Source: Saccoglossus kowalevskii
Lineage: Eukaryota > Hemichordata > Enteropneusta > Harrimaniidae
Assembly (NCBI RefSeq): GCF_000003605.2
Contig: NW_003108087.1
Coordinates: 744,993-808,992 of the forward strand
Length of the DNA: 64,000 bases
Direction of reading: 5' to 3'
Below, in pieces: positions 14,701-29,700 of the stretch. Position numbers and translations under genes: made by a program. The notes below the pieces were generated by a model that did no database searches, was not told where the DNA came from, and was given only the letters and a program-made list of their open reading frames with translations. How positions within the stretch are numbered: the first letter of the stretch is position 1; each line of letters begins with the position of its first letter.

Positions 14701-17700
14701 CCAAAACAATAATTGATGTAGTCCTTCAAACGCATCTTTTTCTCACATTTCCACTTTCAGATCGACAGCATATGGTACTTACAACATGAAAATATCCGCA
14801 GGAGTAAGAGATTTCTATTTCTCTCTGGGCTACCAGTTTTTTTTTAACTCAGTCTTTTTATTCAGTATCACCTGCTGGACTTGTGATTGGTATCAAGTAA
14901 CAGAACAAGCTGTGATTATGTTCTTTTATCTATTTTTTCAAATTCACAGTAATATTTTATAATTTTCAAATTAAACAGACATTTCGTATCACAACTCTGT
15001 TTGTTGACCTTGTCAACACAGTGGATTTGTAAATTTCAACAAATAAACGATTCAAAAAGAATATTCTAAAAGTAAATAAGATCAAGCGTGTGAAATGCAT
15101 AGCAATTGACATTGAACTGATATTATATTTATATGAACATTACTTGAACACTGACTTCAAAGTCAAGTACTGGTACAACAACTTGAACCAATGTATTTGG
15201 AATATATAATGAACCTGAGATACAAGAGGATAATTTATCCAACTGACTAAGTTTAAATATTAATTAGCAGCTCAATTTTCAACTCTGCACTGAGTCTTAG
15301 TTTCTTACAAGTGGATTTTCAAGCATACTTTGCAGAGTCATGCCTCATTAGTATGCATTATGTAAATGAGATGGACATAATTGTGCACTTTACATGTATT
15401 AATAGATTCACTCTTTACACGGTGAATAACCACTACATGTATATTAATGAACCAGGCTGGCAACATACATAAATGTAAATGTTGAGCTGCCTTGAAAAAA
15501 AAAAACATTAAACTGAAAATTATATAAAAAAAAATATTAATTAAAACTAATCCCCATTTTGTAACACCCAGCGAAACTAACACCTTATCACTTTGAAATC
15601 AAACTTAAAAAATTACAAAAAGACAAACCAGTGAATTTTCATCATGAAATGTACTCTACCAATACTAACGTTATGATGAACAGATGATAGAAAAAACAAA
15701 ACAAAAACTACACTGAATTAAAAAAAAAATCTAACAAAAAAAAAAATACTTCAATGAATTTACACATCAGTACGTAGTTCACCTTTTTACCTCTCACGTA
15801 AATGAACAGAATTTACCCAAGAAAAGATTTTAGGACAACACAATATTTAACAGAATTTCTGATCAGCTTATTTTTGCCTTAAGCAAATAGATTGAAAAAT
15901 TCTGCACAAGCCGTGTAGATAAACATGTCTGCCAAGATCCTTACATTCTCCAATCTAATCCTCTGTAACAAATGCAAACAATTACAGAAGACAATCACAA
16001 CAAAACTCTCTTGTATAAAAAAAAAAAAAATCAGTTTGCATAATCCTTGTTAGCAGGTGGTAATAATAAAATAATCACAATATTTTCTAATAATTTTTTT
16101 TTTTATAAATAAAGCCCCACCTCAAATATGCATAATAAAAAAGTGTTTTGTTTTATCAGTATAATATATACGGTATTCAAATACAAGTCGAGAATAGAAT
16201 CAGGCCGTGACCCCAAATGTAAAGTAATTTTTATTCATAAAATAACCATTTACACAAATTATATCTTCTTAAAATAATTTCTCCAGCAGAACCATAAAAT
16301 TTATATTCCTTGTGGTGGCTATTATTTTGATATTTTATTTTATCGTCATTGACTTGCAGGTATGCCAAATAAATGTCTATTAATTATTCTCACCTGTAGG
16401 GTATGGATAAGTAGTCAAATGAACAAAGTACAGGGCAATAAATTAAGCGAAGTGTTTTTTTTAGTAACGATGGATTTCAGTAAGGAAAGTAATGGCGAGT
16501 TAGGCAGGGTATAACTACACTACTCGGAGGGAAAAAACACACATGATGAATGTTCAGGCATTGGTCCAAGCACGCTACGGGGCATCAATGGACCTTACCC
16601 AGTGACGTGAAATTGACGACATTACAGTAACAACGACCATGATAACTGTATACAAGCCATGCATGGCACAGTCCCTGTTAGTTATCAAATTTAAGACAAA
16701 GTTTTGTTTATAGTAATATAGCTGGAATATAAACATGTCAGGAATATGATGATTGTTTAACATTTAAATGATTGACATTTGTATCTGATCGTCAAACGAG
16801 TATTGAGAGATATTGCTCTGGAACAGCATTAATTAAAACAAAATCAGCTATTATGAATATATGTATAATGAATATATGAAATTTGAACATAGTCAGTCAA
16901 AGCATGTCAGAGATATGGCTCTAAAAGCCCATTCATTAAAACAAAATGGCCACGAGTCAGCCATTCAGAATCCGATCTAAAAAATAAAACAAGTTTTTTA
17001 GCACAAAAATAGCCACCATTAGGCCACTTTGAAAAGGATTGTCAAACCAATATATCCGTATATCTGTGACATGATGTATAATGAATATTAAAAATTTGAA
17101 CATAATCAGTCAAAACAAGTCAGACATATGGGTCTGGAAACCCATTCATTAAAATAAAATGGCCACCGGACAGCCATTTTGAGTCTGATCTGAAAAATAA
17201 AATGACGTGCATCAGGAACCCGTAATGTCTAATGTAAGTTTGAACGAAATCCATCCATAAATGCCAGAAATGCTTGATATTTGATGATTTTTTAGCACAA
17301 AAATGACAACCATTCTGCCATTTTGAATAGGTTCGTCAAACCAATATATCTGTCTATCTATGACATGATGTATAATGAATATTTAAAATTTGAACATAAT
17401 CAGACAAAACAAGTTGGAAATATGGGTCTAGAAGCCCATTCATTAAAACAAAATGGCCGCCAGTCGGCCANNNNNNNNNNNNNNNNNNNNNNNNNNNNNN
17501 NNNNNNNNNNNNNNNNNNNNNNNNNNNNNNNNNNNNNNNNNNNNNNNNNNNNNNNNNNNNNNNNNNNNNNNNNNNNNNNNNNNNNNNNNNNNNNNNNNNN
17601 NNNNNNNNNNNNNNNNNNNNNNNNNNNNNNNNNNNNNNNNNNNNNNNNNNNNNTTTTGAATGTTATCTAAAAAACAAAATTATTTGCATCAAGGTCGCAT

Positions 17701-20700
17701 AATGTCTAATGTATATATCAAGTTTGAACAAAATCCATCTGTAAACAGCCGAGAAATGCTTGATTTTTATGATTTTTTAGCATAAAAATGGCCGCCATTC
17801 GGCCATCTTGAATCAGATCGTAAAACAAAATGATGTTCATCAAGGTCCTATAATGTCCAATGTATATACAAGGTTTGAACAAAATCCATCTGTAAACAGC
17901 CGGGAAATGCTTGATTTTGATGATTTTTAGTACAAAAATGGCCGCCATTCGAACATCTTGAATCAGATCGTGAAACAAATTGACGTGCATATGTATGATA
18001 TCATGTATGATGTATGTGTGAAGTTTGATTGTGATTGGTCCAGTCATTTCTAAGATACAGGTCCGGACGCACGCACAGACGCACGCATGCACACACGCAC
18101 GGACACACAGAGGTCAAAACATAAGTCCCCGTTTTCGGACTTCATCCAAACGGGGATTAAAAATACATACATGTAGCAACACAACACAAAGTGAAATTGA
18201 CACATTGCCCGCTGATGCCGTTATATACTATTCATATCGGTTATCTGTGGAGGATTTCAGCAGGCAATTCGTTAAACCAGGCACAGAAATGTGAATGTCT
18301 AAATGGGAAACTTAAAATAGAAGCCTATATAGAAAAAATGAAGGAAAGCACACACACACATACCACTATGGTTATCTTGAATGAAACACATTTGAGTAAC
18401 CATGAATTTTTTTTTAAGGTTATCTATAATCTAGTTCGATCTGTCAAACTAAAAGGAAAATCAGAGAGCTGGCATAACTGTAACGCTTCGCTAGCCTTCT
18501 TTAACATAACATTTCTTCAAGATAAAATCTCACGCACAGAAATATTATCCAAACTTTTTTATATTTTTTTTATAGTTTTTATATTTCATTCAGAAATTTG
18601 GTTGAAATCTATGAAGACAATTTTGAATAAATAATGAGAAGTATGTATTACTATTTTATGAGTAAACAATTACCAAACATCTAACTCCTTTAGGCTCTAA
18701 AACATCTAATACTGATGAGCACTGGAAAAAAAAACTATGGGCGTTTAAAGTAGTCACAAAACCTCAACTAATAGAGTTCCCTCTTGCCAAACTAAATATA
18801 CCGGTAAACAACTAGTGACAATTTGCTTTTTGATTGTAACTTCGTAAAGTGAAATTGAACTTCAGTTGTTTAAATGAACAATAAACGATGAAAATATTAT
18901 GCTTGCTGAGAATCTGTGATGTTTTGAGATAATTATTAGCAAACATCCAAACCATCGCACCAATGGCATGTGACGGATACCCATTAAAATAAAAAAAATG
19001 TGCCCGCTATAAAAACATGGATATACAAAAAACAAAATTGTTATACGAAGTGACAATGTATTCGGGAAAAAATGCTTGGCATTGATCGCACTAAGAAGGT
19101 AATGTTCATAGCATATCAGGGGGATTTGAGAAATCAAAGCGTATCACCTTCACTATCTGGTACAAAAATCAGATCCACAGTAGTTGAGTATAATCACATT
19201 AATGCAAGAAAAGCGAGCAGACTAGAGCCGAGTTTGATCTAGATGATCGTTACTAGTGACACTTGGCTAATTCACCTGGCTGGCAGATCGAAAGGGAAAC
19301 AATTGAAATCTTATTTCTAGCGTGTCAAGACTGTGCAACTCTTTGCAAGTCATTATTTTTCCTGCCAAAAAGTTACTGCTACATTTTGCACATTTTCATA
19401 TATATTTATTTTATAATTGTTAATTGTGGACAAATTGGACATAATTCAGGTCTTTGTGATAAAAAAATAAAGAAAAAATTATGATTATTCAGGTAAGATG
19501 ACAAAAATTGATGTTCAAAGGTTTAACCACACTCTATAGAGAAGATTGTAGGTGTCAACTTTATCTGTTATGGCGAAATTTGAGAACTACAGAGTCCCTA
19601 AATGTAACAGAGTGGAGAAGAGTACATTCTGACTGCGTGAAGGGGCTCAGCTACATTTCAGGTGATATATTCACTTGCTGTTATTACGCTAGCGCACCGC
19701 ACATCAAACACGTTCACTGACAATGTCATAAAAAACAGCGTGTGTGCGAAGAAACACAATGACGAACCTGCAGCAATATGGACAGTTCGTCAAAGTGACA
19801 AGCCACGTCATAAATGTAATAAAACAACAAACATGAAGAAATAATATTTATAGCAATCAGGACATCAAACTGAGCTTGCGACAATAAGCTAAACGTCCAA
19901 CCTGACACATACATCATCTTTCGGCCAATATTAATTAAAAGGACATGTCAATTTCATAGGTATATCTGGAGGAAGGATTCATGGCGCATCAATAACACTT
20001 GAAAAATTCAAAAAACCAACAAAACAAGCGATGACAGGGAGTCTAAAATCATTGCAAACGAATCAATGAATAGGCGAGTGTATTGTATACGTAGTGTACA
20101 CAGTACAATTCGAGTAAACAAGAAATTAATATTTCAATATTTGGAGTGCTGGAGATTTTGAAAAATTAATAAGTTAAAAGGACGAAAGCTGTCAGGTGGT
20201 TGTTTGATTTTTACTGACGGACGAACTCTTCAAGTCCATGTCAGAGATAATTGATGAGCTGTGAAACGAAAATAAGATCTTAATTTTGAAATTGGTGAAA
20301 AAAAAAATCATTTTACTATTTTTGTAGTATGCATTTTTCACACAATCAAATTCAAATAAATTGTCGCATACGTGAATGTGTAACTGGCAGTTCACTGACT
20401 GCTCCAAAATATGAAAATTTATGAGTCAACTGGAATGTGCGAAAAACTACGTGTGAATGTTCAAAGGATGTATAATCTCAATGTAAACTAGTTTTAGAAA
20501 TTGGGCCACATATGGAGGAAGGAATCGTTGCGGATTTAGCAATAACAGATGTGAGACTTGTGAATGGTGGGGATTATGACAGATGCCAAATTCTAACGTT
20601 ACCGCAGCCTACTTTCCTCTCAGATTCCTATCAAAATTACAGATATTATGAGTTTTTATGAATAAATAATGCAACAGGGAGATAATTTCTTAACAGAAAT

Positions 20701-23700
20701 AACAGCAACATTATAGACTTAGTAGAGATAGGAAAATGTTGTTAATTAGGACCATAAATCTAAGATTAGATTTTGAAAAAAAAAAATTGATGATAAAATT
20801 TAAAAAAAAGGCTGAAACAACCTGTTCGAAAAATTTGTTAAGATAACATTTTAATGATATTAAAAGCAATGAATTTTAGCGTTGGCCAAATTTTATTTTT
20901 GCAGCATGCAATATTGTAATATAAGATCTAGGTACGTGTGAATTGGAGACAAAAAAAACATAAATATTAAATTACAATTCAAAATACACTGCATATTTTA
21001 GGCTACAGGAAAAGGAATGCAGGTAGCAGCAAATAAAAGGATATGGAATATGAGAATCAAGTAGATTTTTATTTTTACCTGATTATCGGGGTTGAGAACC
21101 GTGAAATATCCAACAAGAAGGATGACTTCATGCACCAGATCTTCATTTTTACGCCAGTTAGAGCAATACCACAGAAGATAGGTCGCAATGTGACGAAACT
21201 CAAGCGATATTCCTTCTTGGCCGAGTACACCCTGGGAACAAAGAGTAAATAATATAAAGGTCTTGTGGCTTTCTCGACGCAAGATCAATAATTTGATAAC
21301 TGTCAAGTTTTCTTTGAAAGTGTCATTACCTAACACTGGCTTTTAAAACAGATTTGTTTGGCTTTTGAAACTCGGGGAATGTGGGGACAAAATGGAGGTG
21401 GACGGATGGCATTTGTAGTGTCTGCTCCTTTGTGCCAAACCAGTAATCTGACTGAAAGGCTGTGTGAAAAGTGTAAAAAAGCAGTGCTCTGGAAAATTAT
21501 TTATGGATACAGATAAGCTGAACTTAAAAGCATTACTTAGTAGAAAGTGCATTAGAGAATCAGCAATACGGTTAATGGAAAGACGAACTGCCATGACATA
21601 TTTACAGGTGTCTGCAACACTGCCCTCAGTGGTGGAACCAAGAAATTACATTTTAGTTGAGCTGTAAAGTGGAGTGACAGTAGTGAGCCCTCCATGACGA
21701 AAAATGTAAAAGCTTTTGTTTTTATTTGACTTGATATGACTGTTGCACTAACTACCCAAGGTAGAATAACATTCTATTTCATCACATACCCATGATGCAT
21801 GTTATTCACTGTAGTGATGTTCAGTGTGAAATATCACTAACATTTTACACAAAACATGCTGATATACACACTAAACGTGTCTGTATTTGTTCGGACAGTA
21901 CGCAGAGAAATCAAATCGTGCGATGGTACCATTTTTATCACTACGTTACAAGAATTTCAGACTGGATAACAATTACTTGCTACAATGCTACAATGATAAC
22001 TCAGTGATAATGACTGAATTATTTTGGAAAATTATTAAAACAGGGTAATACTTCTGTTGACCATCAGTTCTCACAGCATAGTTCTGTAAAAATTGACACT
22101 TAAAGTTGGTCATGTGAAAAAAAGGTTATCACCCGATATCACTTATTTGTACAACTGGTGGATACTTCTGTTTTTATGGGCCATGCCATCCACCCATTCA
22201 CTCGTAGATAATAATATCACAATATCAAGTGATCACATATGCATTCATGTGGTTTAAATCTGTATTGTATTACAGTGTATTTGTCTTAAACATGTGAATA
22301 CCCTAATTTTCCAATTAGTGGTGCATGCGCTTACATAAAAGACAGATGATCATAGTCAGGTAATTATTGGATAAAGATAAGATTTTTTTTGGGGGGGGGG
22401 GGGTCATATGGTTGAGTGGATAGTGTACCTGATTTCTGGACTGGGTGAATTGTGCAAGCATTGAAACAAGTCATACTTGTAATATGTACTTCTACTAGAA
22501 ATGCACACTTTCAATAACGCAAACACAGTAAGCGTTGTATAATAAATACAACAGCTATGGTATTTGCAGGACAGAAGTTCCTTGCAAAAAGAAGAACATT
22601 ACCAAGCAGTCCGTAGATTCATTTGTGACAGTATTTTGGGGTTCAAGTAAACAAATTACAAATGGGATTTTTCTGATCACAAGAATTTCTCACTAAGATT
22701 GGTCTGAGATGCACACCAGACTCATGATTAATTTTAAGTATATGGCCATACATACTATAACACTGAAGTGACTTGTATTTCTAATGATCATATGACGTCT
22801 CAGCAAAGAAGTCTTTCAACAATAACAAGCACTTGTGTAAGATTCATTATAGGGAAGGGTGTCAGTAGCTGAGTTTTTTTTGTACCATACTATCCAGATC
22901 ATAAGCCCCTCCCTAAGTATAAGCCCACCCCTCTATGTGTTTATAGGCCCAGGGTGTTTTTACCGGTCGTTGATGATATTTATTAAATATGCATGATCAT
23001 ATGACGTCTCAGCAAAGAAGTCATTCAACAATAACAAGCACTTGTGTAAGATTCATTATAGGGAAGGGTGTCAGTAGCTGAGTTTTTTTTGTACCATACT
23101 ATCCAGATCATAAGCCCCTCCCTAAGTATAAGCCCACCCCTCTATGTGTTTATAGGCCCAGGGTGTTTTTACCGGTCGTTGATGATATTTATTAAATATG
23201 CATGTAAAAACTGTGTTTCATTGCATAAAAAGTCGTGATTGGTACAGCAGTTAGGTTCGTTTTTTTATGAGAAAACTTGCATTAATCATGCCAAATGTAC
23301 ACAACATGGTTTGCACTCTTTCTATTTAGTTATTTACTCAGGATGAACCCCGATGTTGCATATTTCTTAGAGTGGTAGCTTTCGAAACGCCAAAAATGTG
23401 GCAGTCAATCGTGAAACCTGGTCATTGGACATCATTTAACTTTTCCGAATATTGTCCATTGAGACTGCTGTGAATGTGGTGTGAACTATTTTTCGATCTG
23501 TAGGCGACCGTGAAAGGTGTTAAATACTTCCTCCACAGGTTATTTTTTGAAAATAGGGAAAAAAAATCCAAAAATGAAAATAATGATAAAGATCTTGTCT
23601 TTGACTGTTTTCCCACAGACCCTACCCATTTTTACATCGTAAATACAGACAGTATGTAAGTTGTATTGTAAAATGCGTGTATTTTCATGAACATGTTTGT

Positions 23701-26700
23701 TTCTTCATTGTAAAAGTGTTGTGGAAAATCAATGACGACATTTTTTTTTCTTTTCAAAATGATGTAATATTTCTGGAGCCCGGCATGGTGAACGAAAGAT
23801 GTAATTTGGACAATTTTCCGTGGGTGGTAAGATGGTTACAAATTAAAAAAAAAATTATCTTTTCTGAGGTTATCCTAGGATTTTACATGTTGAGGTCCCT
23901 CGGCTTATGATTTGGGAAGTACGGTATAAAACTAAAGGCACCAAATTGAAACCCAATGGCAAAAAAATATAATCAGTGAATTTGATACCAAGTGAATAAT
24001 GCAAAATTCAAATCTGCTGAAACCTGAAATTAAATCCAGTGAATAGTATAAAATTCAACACATATGCAATTAGTAAAATTGAAACATATCTATACCCCCC
24101 CCCCACCCCCACCCACTTGAGTCTTTAGATTCTTAGAAATCTCATTTGTTTTTGGAAATAATCACAATTATGGAAATAATTAAAAACAAGCCATGCATGG
24201 CACAGTCCCCGTTAGTTATCAAATTTAAGATATATAGTTTTGTTTATAGTAATAAAGCTGGAATATAACCATGTCAGGAATATGATTTTTTAACATTAAA
24301 ATGATTGACATTTGTATCTGATCGCCAAACAAGTACTTGTCCATATTGAAAGATATTGCTCTGGAACAGCATTCAAAATCAGCCATTTTGAATACATGTA
24401 TATATATAACATGATGTATAACGAATATATAAAATTTAAATATAATAAGTCAAAGCATTTAAGAGATATGGCTCTAGAAGCCCAATCATTAAAACAAAAT
24501 GGCGTCAGACAGCCATTTTGAATCCGATCTGAAAAATAAATGATGTGCATCAGGAACCTGTAATGTCTAATATACATGTATGTACCAAGTTTGAACGAAA
24601 TCCATCCATAAATGCTTGATATTTGATTATTGTTTAGCACAAAAATGGCCACCATTTGGCCATTTTGAATAGGATCGTCAAACCAATATATCTGTCTATC
24701 TATGACATGATGTATAATGAATATTTAAAATTTGAACATAATCAGTGAAAGCAAGTCAGAGATATGGCACGAGAACCACATTCATTACTACAAAATGGCC
24801 GCCAGTCGGCCATTTTGAATCTTAGCTGAAAAACAAAATTATTTGCATCAAGGTCCCATAATGTCTAATGTATATACCAAATTTGAACAAAATCCATCTG
24901 TAAACAGCCAGAAATGGTTGATTTTTAGGATTTTTTAGCACAAAAATGGCCACCATTCGGCTATCTTGAATCAGATCGTAAAACAAAATAATGTGCATCA
25001 AGGTCCTATAATGTCTAATGTATATACCAAGTTTGAACAAAATCCATCTGTAAACAGCCGAGAAATGCTTGATTTTGATGAGTTTTAGCACAAAAATGGC
25101 CACCATTCGGCCATCTTGAATCAGATCGTGAAACAAATTGATGTGCATATATATAATATCATGTATGATGTATGTGTGAAGTTCGATTGTGATTGGTTCA
25201 GGCATTTCTAAGATACAGGTCCGGACGCACGCACGGACACACAGAGGTCAAAACATAAGTCCCCGTTTTCGGACTGCGTTCGAACAGGGACTAAAAAAAC
25301 AAGCCACAGTGAAATGACTGACATTCAGTCATCTTGTATCTGATTGTCAAACGAGTACTTGTCCATATTGAGAGATATTGCTCTGGAACCGTAATGATTG
25401 AAGCAAAATTGAATACACCTGTATTTCTATGACATGATGTATAATTAATATATAAAATTTGAACATAATCAGTCAAACTCAAAGAATGTCAAAGAGATGG
25501 TTTATGATATAGAACTGCATTCATTAAAACAAAATGGCCTCCAATCAGCCATTTTGAATCTGATGTGAAAAACAAAATGGCGAGTATCAAGAACCAATAA
25601 TGTCTAATATATGTACAAAGTTTGAACGACATCCATCCATAAACAACAAAGATCTGGTTCCGGAATGCTTGATTTTCGATGATTTATTAGCAGAAAAATG
25701 GCCATCATTCTGCAATTTTGAATCGGATGGCCAAACCAATATATCCGTATATATCTATTACATGATGTACCGGTATAATGAATATTTAAAATTTGAACAT
25801 AATCCGTCAAAGTAAGTCAGATATATGACACTAGAACTGCATTCATTTAAACAAAATGACCACCTGTTGCCACCTATCTGAAAAACAAAATGACATACTT
25901 CCATGTCTAATATATAACAAGTCTGAACAAAATTCACTTGTAAACAGCCAAGATCTGGTTCCGCAATGTCAGAAATGCTTGATTTCAGTACAAAAATGGC
26001 TGCCATTCAGCCATCTTGAATCAGATTGTGAAACAAATTGATGTGCATACATATAATATTATGTATGAAGTATGTGTGAAGTTTTAATGTAATTGGTCCA
26101 GGCATGTCTAAGATATGCATGCACGGACAAAACTTTTGTGAATTTGTTTAAAAAAATGACATTGGTTTATTCTGTGGAAAGTGAAAAAATTGACTTTTGC
26201 AATCCACTAACTGTACTTACTTGTAGCATTTTAAGATCTATAACCGCAAAAGTATTTAGCATTTTAAGTCCTGTGCTGACAACATTTAAGGTATGCTCTG
26301 GCAACTCGGGTGGTATGAAGTTACTTTTCCTAGCTGGTGCGCCACCATGCAGTAATATCCCATACAGCATGGACACAATACCAGCAAACTCGGTAAATTT
26401 CAACGTGATTAGTAGTTGTGTTGGATCATCTCTTTTGCTCTCATCAAACACATTGCAGGATCTAATAATAGACAAGATCTAAATCTAGTTCACGAACATA
26501 CTTTGAAAATAAACACCATCTTTGATGGTTCTGCTTATTAATATCAAAAGATAGTGATTTTTTGGGAAAACAATGAACATTACACCACCCAAGACATCAC
26601 TATGTAACACATAATATGCATGTATAAAAACAAAAGCACTTCAGTTGCTAGCACAGGGTGGCGCTATTTAATGTGATGTTTTCTCCACACTGCACAGATC

Positions 26701-29700
26701 ATCTCAAAATACACATCACACTACACACGTTTTATTTTCGTGTAAACAAACAAACAATGTTGGATAAATACTTATTAACACATTTCATAATTATTCAATC
26801 ATCATTAAAGAACCAAAGTAAAAGAAACACAATTCTTGGTACGTACTTTGTCATGATAAACCGAGTCATAGCAACCAGTAATCCCAAACAATGCTGTATA
26901 AAATCTGCTGACTTGGGATCCTCATCAACGGGACCATGTACGCTATTAAAGTATAAAGTTAGCTGATCCAATACGCCCACAGACACCAAATAACTAAACG
27001 TATAAATAGAAAAAATCATATAAAAGTTCAAGGTGAAAATATTTAGTAGCTAACTGTCCAAGTGATGTAATAGTTAACACTAAACAAGGTTCTGATACAG
27101 AATAAGATATTTGACTATGGTAATATATGTGCGTCTATAACACTTTCCTACACAAAACACTTGTGTTACGTCAAAATGATACCGCCAGGGTACAAGTTTG
27201 TAATGTTCATCATTAATGATTTACAATATAGTAAATCCCTGTCTAACAAACATATTTTAGTAATTGGCAGCAACAGATCAATACAGAATTAACTTTGTGA
27301 ACATCCATTTATGTGACAGAAGTGCATCACTGCTAGCAGGCACAACTTGAAGGAATTTATTCGATACGCACTTCTAGTAAAGACAAGCAGCCTATCGGCT
27401 GAGATAGCTCCGCTGTTAGCAATGCACATTTCAATTAAAGAACTGAAGACATCATTAGAAAATGAACAATATGAATAGTATCAAAGCAATCGGACTTACA
27501 GTTTTTAACAAGAAGTCGAAAATATCACTTTTTACCAAAAATTACAAAAATATTCACCAAAATAAATTAATTAGAGAATTGAAGATATCATCACAAAACG
27601 AACAAATCTGAGAGAGGTCCACATGTAGTACCTATATATGTAATATCAAAGCAATCGGACTTACAGTTTTCAACAAGAAGTCTAAAATATCACTTTTTAC
27701 CAAAAATGACAAAAATATTCACCAAAATTAGAGAACTGAAGATATCATCACAAAATGAACAAATCTAAGAAAGGTCTACATGTAGTATATTTATATGTAA
27801 TATCAAAGCAATTGAACTATTGGTTTTTAACAAGAAGTCGAAAATATCACTTTTTACCAAAAATTACAAAAATATTCACCAAAAATAGAGAATTGAAGAT
27901 ATCAACATGAAATGAACAAACCTAAGAGAGGTCTACCCAAGGTACATATACACCAAGTATCAAAGCATTCAGGCTTGTAGTTTTCAAGAAGAAGTCGAAA
28001 AAGTAAAACATTGACACGGACGACGACGGACAATCACTCATATGATAAGCTCCGCTCGACAAAGTCGACAGCGGAGCTAAAAATATGGTAGTTTTCTTAT
28101 TTGCATACATGCTACACATATCATTACACATCAATAGTAAGTACTCGTTAGTATATTGATGTAAAACCACCAAGTAGCAAAATACCACATCAGAAGCTGT
28201 CTTACCTGACAATATCTGTTCCCCACTGTTGTAAGACGTCTAACTTGCTAGCACATCTCGTAGCACCAACGGATTTGCTGGTACTTTTAGGACTTGTAGT
28301 CTTACTACTGAGTGTGATGTTTTTAGCAAGGCAATGCAACACGGTGGAGATTAGCTGCATTAGTCCCGTTGCAACAAGATCTATCGGCAGCTTTGCCGAC
28401 TCGGAATGTGTTGAGCTGCTACTGCTGCTCGTTGTTTGCTCAGACTTTTCGCCTCCTAATAAAAACTGACGAGAGAGTTTAAATCATTTGTCTGTTATTT
28501 TGAGAGCAACTATGTACCTGAATCTAAACGCTAATATTCAGGCTGTAACATTTTGATTACATGCCTCCTGTTACTGTTACATCGAAGCGCAAACAAAAAT
28601 TTTTACCAAAAATATTCACCAAAATATCATCACGAGATGAACAAATCTGAGAGAGGTCTACCCAAGGTACATATACACCAAGTATCAAAGCATTCAGGCT
28701 TGTAGTTTTCAAGAAGAAGTGGAAAAAGTAAAAAGTTGACATGGGCACCGACTAACGCAGACGAACAATCATTCATATGATAAGCTCTACTGAGATAAGC
28801 TAATGCTTCCTGTATACACTATCCATATATAACTATATATAATATAGTATACATGTATCTAACCTAGATAATACAAAATCACTTACATTCAATCTATGCA
28901 TTAACATGTCAACCATTGGTCCCATTTTATTACCATATAACATGTATTGACAGTTCTCGAAACAATTTCTACAAGCTAATTTAAGAACATTAGCAGCATT
29001 GCATAGGGACCTAAATAAAACGATAAAAGACATTCACGTTAGTAATAGTTTGGTTTCAATTAAAACACAACCAGTAAACTTTGACCTCTGACCTGTCAGT
29101 CAATGAGAATAAATGCATGTTATCTGCATATTTTGCAAACATTTTGATTGGGATCTGCAGCAAAAGGGAAATTACATGAAGCTCTGTTTTGTCCAATACA
29201 GGAGATGCCAAACTTTGAGGCCAACCAATCTAAAAATGCCTTAGACTGACTGAAATTCGTGGATTATAATTTGTAAACAATAGACCTAGTCGCACAACGT
29301 GGTAGCAACTAGTCAATTTTGTGAAATTAGCACCTCTTTGTTTGTAAGTAAATACTTACTGACAACAGACAGTCTTTAGATTGAAAGTTGGAATTCTTTC
29401 AAAATCAGTTCCACCTCGATATAACATGGAGTTCACGATCAGTTTACACTAAAAACAACTTGTTTATTGCGTGATTGGGTAAAATACATTTGAACTGTTA
29501 TCATCGCGAATTATGTAAAAACTCTTCTTTCAGGACCTATTTTACATTTTAAAAATTGCTAATCACCTCTTTCGAAAACCATTAAATCGATGCCAACACA
29601 TTGTGCTACAACATCGCTTTACTTCTGCAATGTAATTTTTATGATCACTACCATTCGGAAAACTTCAGGTTATACCGGCATTACCATGCGGCACTCAGGT

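Noticed and set aside
17323-17670. Open frames of 68-115 codons around 17.5 kb
   Set aside because: They exist only because N codons are not stops; the region is an R1 element with a gap.
22403-22475. Possible tRNA-derived SINE head (TGGTTGAGTGG A-box-like)
   Set aside because: No convincing B box, no tail, and no second copy seen in the window.
26093-26482. Plus-strand open frame of 129 codons
   Set aside because: It is the antisense shadow of SCAPER exon 24.
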